Assembly (NCBI RefSeq): GCF_000715075.1
Contig: NC_134101.1
Location: forward strand, 195,010,103 to 195,074,102
Direction: 5' to 3'
DNA: 64,000 nt
DNA from: Nicotiana tabacum
Lineage: Eukaryota; Streptophyta; Magnoliopsida; Solanales; Solanaceae
Under the pieces are notes generated by a model. That model worked only from the letters and a program-made list of their open reading frames with translations. It ran no database searches and was not told the origin of the DNA. Below are positions 34,587 to 46,237 of the stretch, one piece after another; the first letter of the stretch is position 1; the number at the start of each line of letters is the position of its first letter. Both the position numbers and the translations under genes were made by a program.

Positions 34587-34770
34587 GTGTCAGAGTTCCC
34601 AAGGGCATCAAGAACCCAGGGCAGTGCTCACACTAGGGAGGTTAATAGAGGAGATTCAGGGATAGTGCAGGTCTCAGTACTAGGGGGAATGATCAAAGAC
34701 CCAAATCCTAGTGTGTTAGAGTTCACAAGGGCTTCAAATGGACTCCGAGTAGTGCTCACACTGGGGAGGT
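34587..34770 (-). repeat. Duplicated conserved 50-base block, C 3' LTR
   Basis: Two copies (34587-34645 and 34711-34770) share GTGTCAGAGTTCCCAAGGGC and CAGTGCTCACACTAGGGAGGT. A single similar block is present in A's LTRs at 5298-5347 and 21496-21546. Confidence 0.75.
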
Positions 34771-34788
34771 CAGTAGCAAGAGCCTTGA

Positions 34789-34811
34789 TAGCCTTGGCTT
34801 TCAGCCGGCTA
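34789..34811 (-). promoter_or_regulatory. Second copy of leader hairpin, C 3' LTR
   Basis: TAGCC and GGCTA arms enclose GGCT-TTC-AGCC. It resembles the promoter-proximal hairpin at 35852 but lies about 1.06 kb further downstream. Confidence 0.5.
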
Positions 34812-35851
34812 AGAATAAGGAGTTCAGAATAACATAAGTGTTAATGAGGGAGAATGGACAATGCTGCAGGACAGAAGTGGGGAACACACTCATAACCTAA
34901 AGCAGACATAGCCATGGAGAGCAACTAATCAAACAGGTCAGCAGGTTCAGCAAGATTTCAACACATAGGAAGACATCACATAGATAGCCACACATTGAAA
35001 GAGTTGGGGAAAGAAACAAGTTTGCAGGATTAGCAGTCATGACACTAAACCAATTGTGGCTTAAGAGGTTAAGATTAATCAATATTTGGGCATGATGGGG
35101 AACATATTTTGTGATAAACACTCGAAGAAACAGGGTATCAAATGAATAAAGGACATAGTACAAAGCATATTAGCATAGAAGCATGATCATAGTCGATAGC
35201 AAATAGTTTTAATACGAATTGCAACACATTGTATATGCAGAACAAACATTGCAAGGACTTAGAATAGTGTAAGATAGAAAACTCATACCAAATATCACAT
35301 ATGGTTATTCTAGGATTGTCATAATAGACTAAACAACTAGAGAAGATTTAAATCATGTCACAAAATGGTTCAACCAGGGCATGGAAAAATAAGTTGAGGT
35401 AACTGTTAAGATCTCAATCAGTTACTAATGGGGTATGGGGTTCATGTGAGCATGCTGTGTGACAAAATAGCAAGTGAACATGTCATAATTAACACAGACA
35501 TTCTAGCATTCATTATAGATGCTAAAGATAAACAAACAAGCATGATTAGGGAAACATCGAAACACCCTTGTACTCAAATTACCCAAGTTAGGTTTGGGTA
35601 AACACAGAACTAGTAGCATTAGCAGGGGACTTAGATGCTAAAAGACTTAGAACAAGGTAGAATTAACAGAATCACATGCAAAAGTAATCTAGAAAACATA
35701 TTATGCCAAGAATTTCAGCGGTGAAAACATACACAAATCAAGAAGTCATAGGGATGAAACTGCAAGAGTCTAGTAGCTTACAAGTTAAACGAACAACAAA
35801 AAAAACAAAAGATCCACAAGAGTACAGAAGAGTTCGAATAGTAGATTATCT

Positions 35852-35876
35852 GTGGCCTTGGCTTTTAGCCGGCCAC
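35852..35876 (-). promoter_or_regulatory. Leader hairpin near promoter, C 3' LTR
   Basis: Arms GTGGCC (35852-35857) and GGCCAC (35871-35876) pair perfectly around the inner GGCT-TTT-AGCC stem, with the same two-base TT bulge as in A. The arms differ from A's (CTAGCC/GGCTAG) in both strands at once. It lies 104 bases downstream of the TATA box. Confidence 0.6.
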
Positions 35877-35980
35877 CACAAAATAAAGAGCGAGATAATA
35901 AGCAATTCACAGAGCAAAGCCTCAAGTTTTTAGTGAAATTACATCGATTAAGGTCTGTTCAAAAAGGGGAATGGGGAGGG

Positions 35981-35990
35981 GTTTATATAG
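35981..35990 (-). promoter_or_regulatory. Putative TATA box, C 3' LTR
   Basis: On the minus strand CTATATAAAC, followed by a C-rich CCCTCCCC stretch. The copy in the other LTR of C is at 53287-53295. Confidence 0.5.
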
Positions 35991-37222
35991 TAGTAGAATT
36001 AAACACCAAAACAAGGAAAATCATCAATCAAACACGAGAAAGGAAAAAACATCACATGCAATCAAAATCTAGTTAGGATATGAGAGAAATATCAAACCCT
36101 AATTTTTTATGGAAAGTGGATATCGACAGAATATTCACGAAAATAGCAATATAGGACGAACATAGACATGATAACACTTAAAATCAAAGATTTGAACCAA
36201 TTTTGATTTGATCTAAAGAGATCTGAAAACCCTGGTTTTAGGGAATGTAAGAATCAACAGATATACATAGAGATTCGTACCCATAATAGAACAAAGGATG
36301 AACATAGACGGAATAGCAGAAAGGTCAAGGATTTGAACCGATTTGGGTTCGATCTTTAAGATATCTACTTGCCATGTTTAAGCAAGTAGTGTAGAGGAGT
36401 AACTAGTACCAAGATGAGGTCGTGTATGGAAAGTAGTAGTAGTCAAATCCCATGTCTGGTGGAATTAAGAGATGTATTTGGGGGGAAGACGACTAAGGTT
36501 TAATTGAAGAAGAAGAGAGACGAGAGCATATGAGAGAGGTGGGTTTAGAGGGAATGAGGAATTAGGGTTTGGGGTTGGCCGGTTGGGTAATAAAAAGGGT
36601 AGGTTAATTGTAGGCAGTTGATATTAGATATCAACTGCCAAGATTTTAAAAATGGGACCTGGGCGGGTTAAAGAAATGGGTACCGAACGGGTTGAGTCTG
36701 GTTTAGGCTAGGGGACATTAGGCCAGTGTATGGGATAATTGGGCCGAGGTTTGGGTAATTTAGGTCCGAAAATAGGTTTAGAATTAAGCTATTATTTAAA
36801 TACCCAATATTTAGCAAAAATAGTTTATAAAAATAGTTAATGAATAACAAAAATATTATTTGTGCACCAAAAATGATAAAGAATAATTACTTAAATATTA
36901 TATAAATATAAAAAAGTTATCATCTGCATAAATAATGTAGTTATAAATTAATATGGGCTATTATTGCAAAAATATGCAATTAGTCCAAAAAATGCAAATG
37001 TAATTATATAAATGCAGTAAAATATTTAAAACATACATGTTGACGTAAATGATAAGTTTAGATGATTAACTTATCATAAAATAATTTGAAGGATAATTAC
37101 TGAATATTTATGTAATAAAATGCAAAAATAAATCGATTTAAAGCCTTTTAAAATTATGAAAAATGCTTTTATAGGCTTATAAGCTAAGTGATGATGCATA
37201 TGTATCATTTTGAAAGTATATA

Positions 37223-37754
37223 GGTCCTTCTTGGCAGACTCCATTGTGTATAGGGTCTGTTGTGGAGTGTGGGGTAAGGTTTCCACATATATATGGTTGC
37301 TTTGATGGACTCCAGAAATTTGGGCATAATGGTGGTCGTTGGTTAAGTTTTGGGGATCAGGGATAGGTTGTTGTGCATTTTGAGGAGTTTGGTAGGCGGC
37401 GGTTTGTGGATGTTGAGTCGGGTGGTGGTGATGTTGTATAGGGGTCGGTACTGGTGGAGGATTAGGATTTTGAGGGGGTGTGGTGTAGATGAGGTACGAG
37501 AGGATTTTGTTGGTTTTGTGTGTTATGGGGAGGTGCTGGGTTTTTGCATTTTGTTGGTTGACGTCGGGGACGTTCAGGGTAAGGGAAAGATTTACCAAGT
37601 TTCAGACCTGCTCAAGTTTCCGTTGTAGTTCCATTAGCTTCTGTTCCAACCGTAAAACCATGTCATTCTGTGTCGGAATACTCCGACCATCCGAAGTCTC
37701 GACATTCTCTGCATGCGTAGCGTTGTCTTTCCTAATATCGCTCGTATCATCCAT
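37223..37754 (-). pseudogene. Gag N-terminal fragment, element C
   Basis: From ATG at 37754 the frame reads MDDTSDIRKDNATHAENVET, a coiled-coil-like NDMVLRLEQKLMELQRKLEQ, then (after a TGA-like break near 37600) VNLSLTLNVPDVNQQ and a Pro/His/Gln-rich region ending ETLPHTPQQTLYTMESAKKD at about 37230. In-frame sequence extends upstream to about 37850 (TRSRGPPPPPPSS). The capsid-like core, protease, RT and integrase are missing: the next base belongs to the 3' LTR. Confidence 0.78.
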
Positions 37755-38195
37755 TCTAGCTTTTCCCTTGATTTTAGGATCGCTTGAAGGAGGAGGAGGT
37801 GGAGGACCTCTAGATCTAGTATGATATGCTGATGATGCCGGTATGCACGAACCAACCTTAGGGGATGAGAATAAACAAATAAAGAAAAGAAAAAAAATAA
37901 AAAGGTAAACAAGTTAGTAAGGAGTATTAAAAGGATGTTTGCGGTATTTAAACACATATTGCGAAATTGTAAATTCACGTCCTAATTTAGGGACTTTGTT
38001 GTTCCCGAGGTAGGCCTAAGCGACATATAGAATTGGAGAAAATTGATGCCAATAACTGTGCCATTTCATTAATATGATAAATGAACCAAATCTCTACTAA
38101 AACGACAATAATTATGAAGAGTCACTAATGGCATTTGTCTTATTACAACCAAACTCCAAACAAGTCTAGAAAGCAAGTAAAACATCATTCCTAAT
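37755..38195 (-). other. ORF1-gag spacer, element C
   Basis: A-rich non-coding stretch matching 17229-17401 of A, with the conserved ATTCGGGAACC/CCCGAGGTAGGCCTA motif (about 38005-38020) that also occurs in A and B. The first ~100 bases may be translated as the start of gag. Confidence 0.55.
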
Positions 38196-39781
38196 CTATT
38201 TGGTCCTAGAGGGACCTTCTCCATGCTTGGCCTTCTTTGCTCCATCGATCAGATACCCCAGGCCGTACACGTCCAACAACAGATATGCCCTTGCTAGGAG
38301 CCCTCCTTCATTGTCATCTATGTTCTGACAGCTACAACCCTCTTTATCATTTTCCCTTCAAGCTCCATCAACCCCTGCTCCAAATACTCTAACCTCTCTA
38401 TTGATTTAGTAGCGATTTCTATCCCCTCGTTGATTGCTTCCATGTCCACTTTATGTTGTTCCAAATGCCTGGCTTCAGACTCGAAAACCCTTTTACGTAG
38501 CATCTTGTATTTGACTTGTGCTTCAACAACGTCATGTACAACCCTATTCTTTAGATTAATCCCTGGATTGACATCCCCCGGTATATCATCTACCAATTAT
38601 GATGGATAAAAGTGCACATGGCCGGCATGATACCGATCTGGCTCGATGGTATCTTTCTCCATAATGATCTTTTGATGCCACATGTGTTGTGCCTCGAACT
38701 TGAATGGAATGTCGCTCCCCTGGAAGTTTGTTTTGTACTGAACCATTTTAGAGACTCGTGGTATAACCTGCTTTCTCCTAGCTTATCTCATAACCCTTAT
38801 AGGAGCATAAGGATAGATCCCTTTTAATCTGATTAGCACTAAATGAGGAGTATTTCTCGACCTGATGATGAATTCACTGCCAAGAAACCATTCGAACATT
38901 CAATGTACCTTGTCATCGGTCAGATTGCTGAAGAAATGTGCCCAGCTCATAGAGTTTTTAGGTTACCGAACCTGTTTGGGATAAAAGTCATTCTCTTCGG
39001 ATGGTGATAGGCTATGTGGTCATTCCATGGTCGTCGCGGAAATTCTTGATGGTATTCTCCTCTTTGAAGGTGTTCCAACAACCATACTTGCAGTAACAAA
39101 TTGCAACCCTCGAAATGCCTATACCTTTTTTGCAATGGTCTAAAGCCCGGTACATATTAGCCATAATCATAGGGATAATAGTGTAAGTTTTCCCCTCAAT
39201 CCCCTCCATCATGGTCCTAGTGACCATAGCTAGGCTAGTGTGGATCCTTTTCTCCTTATATCGAAAATACTAGAATCCCCAGAAAATAGACAATGAATAC
39301 AGAAACTTGGCTTTGAGTCCAACCCAAAGAAGTGATGGCAAACTCATCATGGTAAAGGTGGTATGACTTGCTGTGCCTATAACATTCATAGAGGAAATCG
39401 AACGGTACGTAAGACTGCTTCAGACAGACTAAATCATCATTTTTCCTGAAAATCCATCGTTTTCAAGAAACCTCGAGAGGTGCAGTTTTCCGGTACCAAC
39501 AAACCAAGGCTATCCCATGGGATCACAACGAAACCTCCTATTTCTTCTAAAAGGGGAGTCATTTCTATGTCACCAAAACGAAAAATGGCTCTCTTCTCAT
39601 CCTAGAACATGGTGGCAGCCTCAATTAATGCATTGTTTGGTTGAATGTCTAACATAGAGGGTAAATTCCCGATGACTGTCTTCACATGGTTTTTGTCACT
39701 TGGAATAAGATTTTTGCATCAATTTAACAGCAACGGTGGGATATTTTGAACCATGCCGAACCTGGGGACTTCGTGCCTCAT
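38196..39781 (-). pseudogene. ORF1 (DUF7745-like), element C
   Basis: The ORF starts MRHEVPRFGMVQNIP at 39781 and ends KHGEGPSRTK at a TAG (38196-38198), about 528 codons, the only copy in the window where both ends are clear. Visible parts are IEGKTYTIIPMIMANMYRAL, RHFEGCNLLLQVWLLEHLQ, RGEYHQEFPRRPWNDHIAYH (39227-38947) and the C-terminal helices DVVEAQVKYKMLRKRVFESE and EIATKSIERLEYLEQGLMEL (38596-38318). The central Trp- and Cys-rich part is frame-broken between 38600 and 38940. The role of Ogre ORF1 is unknown; the DUF7745 match is from recognition. Confidence 0.78.
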
Positions 39782-40631
39782 TTATGAAAAACAAATAGAG
39801 TTAGCCCTTTCCCCTCCAGATTTGACTATTTTCATGCTAATGATCAACATATTGGCATGTTTTCTCCAAATAATGCGCAAATCATGATTTTTCCCATTAG
39901 GATTATGGAAATCCCGATGGACATTGGACAAGGCTTGCCTTAGCGAGTTATTACACGGACAATGTTCTAACCTATACTAGGTTTGGACATGATGCATACA
40001 CAGTTAATATTGGAGTGGGGGTTTCTAGAAGAGTCTAGACCGGTACCCTCAAGCAGACAACTTGAGAGGGAAAGGCACGAAACCGTCGACTGCAGCGCTG
40101 ATCGACTAGTTTTACCGTAAATAAGCCTTTACAAATTTAAATGGTAATTTAGGAAGAGAATGGAAACTCATCAAACGCTGCCTATGGTATTAATTATGCA
40201 CGAGTGGAATATGATGTGGAACATGTTTTATGCAAAGATAAAACAACACGTTGTCAAATATTTTGCATGATGAAAATAGTAAATGAAGTATTTGAATGAA
40301 ATGTAAAGACATCAAAATAAAGGAAAATAAGGAATAAGTTGGTTGACATAATGTGGAAATTGTAATAAAGTAGACAAGGGAGTGAGGGTGGTTAGGGACA
40401 TGATGTAGCAATTCTTAAAAATGCCTAAAGGAAAGCACATGTTATGACCAAATTTAGCAGAGATTTGCATGCGAACTCGAATAATGGAAAAACGGGGGAA
40501 AGGGTGTACAAATAGCAATAGAAGGGGAACATGAGCGAGATAATCATGAAATAGCAAAAATAAAAGACATTTTTATCAGAGAAGACCAATTCATATAGAC
40601 CAAGTTCGCTTATGGTAAGAGCCTAAAAATA
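39782..40631 (-). other. Internal leader of element C
   Basis: Non-coding leader between the PBS and ORF1. The ACCGTCGACTGCAGCGCTGATC block at 40080-40101 (read as ACCGTCGACTGCAG and CGCTGATC) is shared with A and B. Otherwise A-rich and featureless. Confidence 0.6.
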
Positions 40632-40649
40632 TCCCCAGCAGAGTCGTCA
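40632..40649 (-). other. Primer binding site (tRNA-Arg type), element C
   Basis: Minus-strand TGACGACTCTGCTGGGGA next to the LTR end. It differs from A's site at two positions; the second base after TG is A instead of G, which would weaken pairing to the tRNA end. Confidence 0.8.
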
Positions 40650-43602
40650 TACTGTCGCGCCCGTCTTTATCACAAAATCGGGTTTCGACACATTACAAGT
40701 CTTTTAAAGGAAGGGTGTTAAAATAGAGAGTCGCCACCTAACGGGTTTGAGGTGCGTTAGGACACCTATTTGTAAATAACTCAGTTTAACTATTTTGCGT
40801 CACCAAAGATCGGGTAAGGGCTCAAATTACCTCGAAGAGAAGGTGTTAGGCATTCTTCGAGGTCCACAACTGTGGGTCCCGATCGAACTCAAATTATATG
40901 AATTAGTCAAACAGACAAAGACAAAGAAAATAAGGAGTTTGGGCAGTTCATTATTAAACACAAATAATTTTAAAGCCAAGATTTGGGGGGGGAGGTTCCT
41001 AAATTTTTTAGCCTAAAGGATCACCCTGTGCAACATAAATAATACATCGTAACTCCCTCAAGATGGGGTGTTACTCGTATTATTCAACGGGCACATACTA
41101 TTAGGATCCCGATTATTATCTTTAAGTTGTTACCTAAAGCACACTAGTTGATTCTAAATTGTGCCTTATGCGTGCACTACCCATCCCATGCCAATGGTCC
41201 AGGGGGGTTTAGACCTCTACTTGGATGGTTCTAGACGTTATCTGGGCTGCTAAAAAATGCAAAACTAGGCGACAAACAAAACATATAGAGACTTCACATA
41301 AAAGCAACTAAAGGCTCACACTGACCCCACACTTAGGTAGAAAATGCACGCAAACACATAAGCAAATTAGGAGATTTCAGAATTTAGAACCTTAAACCTA
41401 TAAACATGATTTCTAAATGACTTTGAATTAGAGTACGAGCAGTTTCAGATGTATGGTATTGCTTTAAACCTATATACATGGTTTCTAAATGAACTACACA
41501 GTAGTTGGCAGTGGTGATCGTTTGAAATACTCAGAATTACTCAGTTTAGATCCTATAGGCATGCTTTCTAATAATTTGCAAAATAAGGCGGTAGAATAGT
41601 TGGATAGTTCCATTACAAGCATTTTATCAACATACTCCCTAGGTGAGCGATAGAGTCCTATGGATGGGATTTCTAAGAAAGAGCGCTTGAAATTTTATCT
41701 TTTCATTCCTTTGGGCATGCTTTCTAGGCGGACAATATAATGAAATAACAGAAATAGCAGCTATCTTGATTATGTTCCTATAGGCATGATATCTACATGC
41801 AAAGAGCAGGCATTCATGACTTAATGCAATCCTATAGGCATGATATCTATGTAAATATTGTGAAGAGCATGTATTTATCACTCAGTGTAATCCTGTAGGC
41901 ATGGTGTCTAACATGAGGCAATTTGAATAAATAAATAGGTAGTCAAAAACCTGTGAAAATAGACATGTGAGCAGATGAGATTATTTATGTCTTATAGGCA
42001 TGTTATCTAATAAAACACATCAAAGCAGAGCATGTTGAACACGTTAAATACTTAGATCCTATAGGCAGTATATCTACCCTTTCATGCAAATATTAGAATA
42101 GACCCATTTTTCCAATTTTACTAATACCCCAATTGTTATTACAGAATTATTACAGGCCCAATGAATGAAATAAATTACAAAGTTATAAAATAACTATAGT
42201 AGGCCTTATATAGGCCCAAAGTATACCCAGCCAGGCAAGGCCTTCAATTTCAATTCCACATAATTTCACAACAGCCCAGGAAATAATCTTCAGAGCCAAA
42301 ACCCAGTAGCTACAAAAGATTCAGGAAACAACTATTTACATAAGCTCATTGGCTCATTTAGTAAGTAGAAAGGGGCAAAGTTGAGCAATGAGGAAAAATG
42401 GCAAAGAACCTTGGACCCTAGTGCGTCAGAGTTCCCAAGGGCATCAAGAACCCTGGGCAGTGCTCACACTAGGGAGGTTAATAAAGGAGATTCAGGTATA
42501 GTGCATGTCTCAGTACTAGGGGGAATGATCAAAGACCCAAATCCTAGTGTGTCAGAGTTCACAAGGGCCTCAAATGAACCCCAAGTAGTGCTCACAATAG
42601 GGAGGTCAGTAGCAAGAGCCTTGATAGACTTGGCTTTCAGCCGACTAAGAATAAGGAGTTCAAAATAACATAAGTGTTAATGAGGGAGAATGGACAATGC
42701 TGCGGGACAGAAGTGGGGAACACTCTTATAACCTAAAGAAGACATAGCCATGGAGAACAACTAATCAAACAGGTCAGCAGGATTTCAACACATAGGAAAA
42801 AACCAGATAGATAACCACACATTGAAAGAGTTGGGGAAAGAAACAAGTTTGCAGGATTAGCAGACACGACACTAAGCCAATTGGGGCTTAATAGGTTCAT
42901 ATTAAGCTAAACATGCATCCTAGGGTCATGCTAATCAGTATTTGGGCATGATGCGGAACATATTTTGTGATAAACACTGGAAAGAACAGGGTATCAAAGG
43001 AACAAAGGACAAACTAGAAAGCATATTACCATAGAAGCAGGATCATAGTCGATAGCAAATAATTTTAATACAAATTGCAACACATTGTTTATGCAGAACA
43101 AACATTGCAAGGACTTAGAACAGTGTAAGATAGAAAACTCATACCAAATATCACATATGGGTATTCTAGGATTGTCATATAAACTAAACAACTAGAGAAG
43201 ATTTAAATCATGTCACAAAATGGTTCAACCAGGGCATGGAAAAATAGGTTGAGGTAACTGTTAAGATCTCAATTAGTTACTAATGGGGTATGGAGTTCAT
43301 GTGAGCATGCTGAGTGACCAAATAGCAAGTGAACATGCCATAATTAACATAGACATTCTAGCATTCATTATAGATGATAAAGATAAACAAACAAGCATGA
43401 TTAGGGAAACATCCAGACATTTTTTCACTCAAATTACCCAAGTTAGGCTTGGGTAAACACAGAACATGTAGCATTAGCAGGGGAGTCAGATGCTAAAAGA
43501 CTTAGAACAAGGTAGAATTAACAAAATCACATTCAAGAGTCTAGTAGCTTACCAGTTAAACAAACAACAAACAAAAACAAAAGATCCACAAGAGTCCAGA
43601 AG
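40650..43602 (-). mobile_element. Ogre-like element C, 5' LTR, PBS-side part
   Basis: Starts TACTGTCGCGCCC beside the PBS and runs parallel to 32829-35835. It contains the second copies of the motif array (41395-42085), the duplicated 50-base block (42421-42479 and 42548-42608) and a hairpin at 42625-42647 whose outer arm has one mismatch. It is interrupted at 43602/43608 by element D. No genes. Confidence 0.9.
41395..42085 (-). repeat. Dispersed CCTATAGGCATG motif array, C 5' LTR
   Basis: Ten copies at about 41396, 41468, 41552, 41654, 41706, 41776, 41828, 41889, 41991 and 42055, orthologous to those in the other LTR. The core is better kept than the sequence between copies. Confidence 0.75.
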
Positions 43603-43607
43603 AGTTC
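43603..43607. repeat. Target-site duplication of element D (left)
   Basis: AGTTC, repeated at 53134-53138. Removing D and one copy restores the C LTR sequence seen at 35832-35836. Confidence 0.9.
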
Positions 43608-44338
43608 TCTATACGCTAAAATCGGAGAGCCCGATTTTATGATTATTATGATATCCCGCAGCCCGTTTTCGAAAGGTTCAAGTCCAGTTCGAGGTTTGAA
43701 CTCGAGGTTCCTATATGCTCGACCTCGGGGCAGGATAAATCGACGGCTATGATGAATGAGTGAGAGATTCCCAAGGCACATGATTAAAGCTGACTAAGTC
43801 TATTAGGCTAGTTCAAGGCTATACCGTGGCATTAAATGGTTATACCAACCATATATCTTTGTAATAAATGCACTTGTACTATGTTGGGATTCCCCATGGT
43901 ATATAAGGGGGACACTTGTCATTTTGTAGAATGGGGATACTACTCACAACATTCAATACAAGAACATTCTCTGCTCTCTAACTTAAACATACTATCTTGG
44001 TTCCACTACTTACATTTACTGCTAATATTTATTGTGTTCTATTTATTGTTCTTCATTTATTGCTCATTATTGGCCATAAAAAGCCTCCATCAAAGCTCTC
44101 AAAACTATTAGTCCTTCATCGGCAATCATAGCTCAGCATCGAGCTAGACCTCGAGGCCCCGTATAGTCAGGCTCGAGGCTCCAATACTCAATCGCTAACA
44201 TATTATTTTCAAGTTCTTATCTTATTTTCTAATCTCTTAATTAGCATCTATTGTCCAACAACTAGCATAAAAATAGATCACATATATTTAGAACCACAAA
44301 ATCAAATCTAATTGTAATTACCATTTTCACGGTAAACA
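43608..44338 (+). mobile_element. Retand-like element D, 5' LTR
   Basis: It runs from TCTATACGCTAAAATCGGAG at the target duplication to ACGGTAAACA before the PBS. It aligns with 52399-53133. The start has lost the TG dinucleotide; the other copy reads TGCGTATACGGC. It contains a TATATAA box (43900-43906) followed by GGGGGACACTTGTC, and an ACATTCAATACAAGAACATT block near the expected transcription start. Confidence 0.88.
43900..43906 (+). promoter_or_regulatory. Putative TATA box, D 5' LTR
   Basis: TATATAA followed by a G-run, conserved at 52691-52697 in the other LTR. Confidence 0.6.
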
Positions 44339-44341
44339 GTT

Positions 44342-44358
44342 TGGCGCCCACCGTGGGG
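44342..44358 (+). other. Primer binding site of element D
   Basis: TGGCGCCCACCGTGGGG lies three bases after the LTR end. The TGG start fits pairing to a tRNA CCA end. I do not assign the tRNA. Confidence 0.7.
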
Positions 44359-44457
44359 CTAAAAATAATAGTGATTATTTTCTTGCTGGTTTAACACATA
44401 ACGCAAGTTATCTTTCATGGTTTTTCTTGTCCAATAATCTTTGATTTCAGGTCAAAA

Positions 44458-46090
44458 TGTCTAACCTAGTCAATGCATATGAAAAAATGGTTTTGAAGAC
44501 CATGGAGAGAATGGTGTGGATGTTCCAGGTATTGGTGTACCACCACAAAACTCTGAAGATGCACTAGAGCCGATCCCCGCGGATGTGGTCTCATGTGATG
44601 CTCAACACATCGATATAAGCTCCCACACTAACAGGAGCGTACAACAAGGAGACCAATAAGGAGCTCAGAAAACCCCAGCTCGGGAGGAACAAGAGGTTAG
44701 CCTTCACGTTATTTTTGAAATGTTATTGGCACAACAGCTGACGATTGCTCAACTACAAAGCCTTCAAAAATCCCCAAGTACAGAAGCCCCAAAAATGGCC
44801 ACTCGAATCGAACAGGTACATGAAAGGTCGAGCAACAACGGGTCAGCAGCCGACCCTGCTATTATGAAGTTGCTCAAAGACCTTATAAAAAGGATTGAGT
44901 CGGGAGAAAAAATGATAGAAGCCAACGACAAAATGGTAGATACTTACAACCCGAGGGTCGATCAGATCCCGGGCGCACCCTCGATCCTGAAGGGTGTTGA
45001 TTTAAAGATATTCGTGCAAAAGCCATTCCCGTCAAATACCACTCCAAAGCCCATCCCGAAGAAATTTAGAATTCCCGATCTTTCAAAGTACAATGGAACC
45101 TCGGACCCTAATGAGCACGTCACTACTTACACTTGTGCAGTGAAGGGCAACGACCTAAGGGACGATGAGATCAAATCCGTCCTGCTAAAGAAGTTCGGAG
45201 TAATACTCTCGAAATGTGCCATGATGTGGTATGACAACCTAGCTCTGAATTCAATAGAATCATTTACCATAGTGGCAGATTCTTTCATAAAGGCACATGC
45301 TGGTGCCATCAAGGTGGCTACACGGAAATCCAACGTCTTCAAAATCAAACAAAGGGAAAATAAGATGTTGTGGGAGTTAGTATATTTATTTCAAATAGAG
45401 AGAATGGAATTACCACTAGTCTTCGATGATTGGGTAGTGCAGGCCTTTACCCAAGGCTTGAATGAGCGAAGCTCGGTGGCTTCGAAGCTGCTGAAGCAGA
45501 ATTTGGTTGAATATCCCGCTGTGACCTGGTTTAATTTCCACAATCGATACCAAGTGAAGATTAGGGTCGAGGACGACCAACTGGGAGCCCCCCAAGCTCG
45601 GTATATCCAAGCAAACTCCTGGCAAAAGAGTTAATGCCAAACAAGGAAAGGTACCAACCGTACACCGAAGATAGGAGAAACGCCCCAAGGCGTAACATAC
45701 CCTGAAATGATTAAAGAGTAGATCAAGGTCAGAACACTTGAGGACTCGTGAGCAAAGTCAAATTTAATAGGCACACAGGACCGATGGAGGCACCCCGCCT
45801 GTCAGAATACAACTTCAACGTTGACGTTTCATACATCGTATCTGCCATCAGTAAAATCAGAGATACCAAGTGGCCAAGACCTATACTATTGGATCCATCG
45901 TAGAGGAACCCCAACTTAGTATGTGAATTTCCCGGCACACACAGTCATAGGACCGAAGATTTCAGACAACTCCAAGAAGAAGTAGCCCGGCTACTCAGCA
46001 AAGGGCACCTCCGAGAGCTCTTAGCGATCGGGCCAAAAATCAATTCCGGGAAAGAGAGGTGAACATGAAAAATGAAGCATATGAGCAGCA
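44458..46090 (+). pseudogene. Gag, element D
   Basis: Gag of the Tat/Retand kind. The longest intact piece (44720-45634, 304 residues) has an N-terminal helical stretch, KMVDTYNPRVDQIPGAP, PFPSNTTPKPIPKKFRIPDL, KYNGTSDPNEHVTTYTCAV and then the capsid-like core with MMWYDNLALNSIESF, FIKAHAGAIKVATRKSNVFK and VVQAFTQGLNERSS. The frame continues upstream to about 44500 across one TAA at 44657. Downstream (45800-46035) LSEYNFNVDVSYIVSAISKI, KWPRPILLDPS and a zinc-knuckle remnant CEFPGTHSHRTEDF, whose last Cys is Phe, are seen in another frame. The ATG at 44458 is in a different frame and may mark the original start. Protease follows. Confidence 0.85.
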
Positions 46091-46237
46091 ACATGTCATC
46101 CACATGATCATGGGATGAGTAGACATACCAAGGAACCCACTATCGGAAGAACAAAAATATCCATCACCAGGGAAAAGTGAACTCCAGGTTACATACCCGA
46201 GGATGCTCTCACATTTAGCAATGAGGACATCGAGACC

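Larger units (their letters stand above)
32829..37222 (-). mobile_element. Ogre-like element C, 3' LTR
   Basis: This 4.4 kb LTR is co-linear with 40650-43602 plus 53139-54580. It starts TGTTGCGCC and stops inside the TA microsatellite at about 37222, losing the last ~40-90 bases including the terminus. It then runs straight into gag sequence of the same element. The family is related to A's LTR over the ~200 bases next to the PBS and in some leader motifs, but diverged elsewhere. It contains a TATA box, two hairpins, and a motif array (listed separately). No genes. Confidence 0.9.

Noticed and set aside
34551..34832. 93-residue plus-strand open frame (similar one at 42381-42668)
   Set aside because: Covers the duplicated 50-base block in both C LTRs on the antisense strand; conserved because the LTRs are copies, without protein features.
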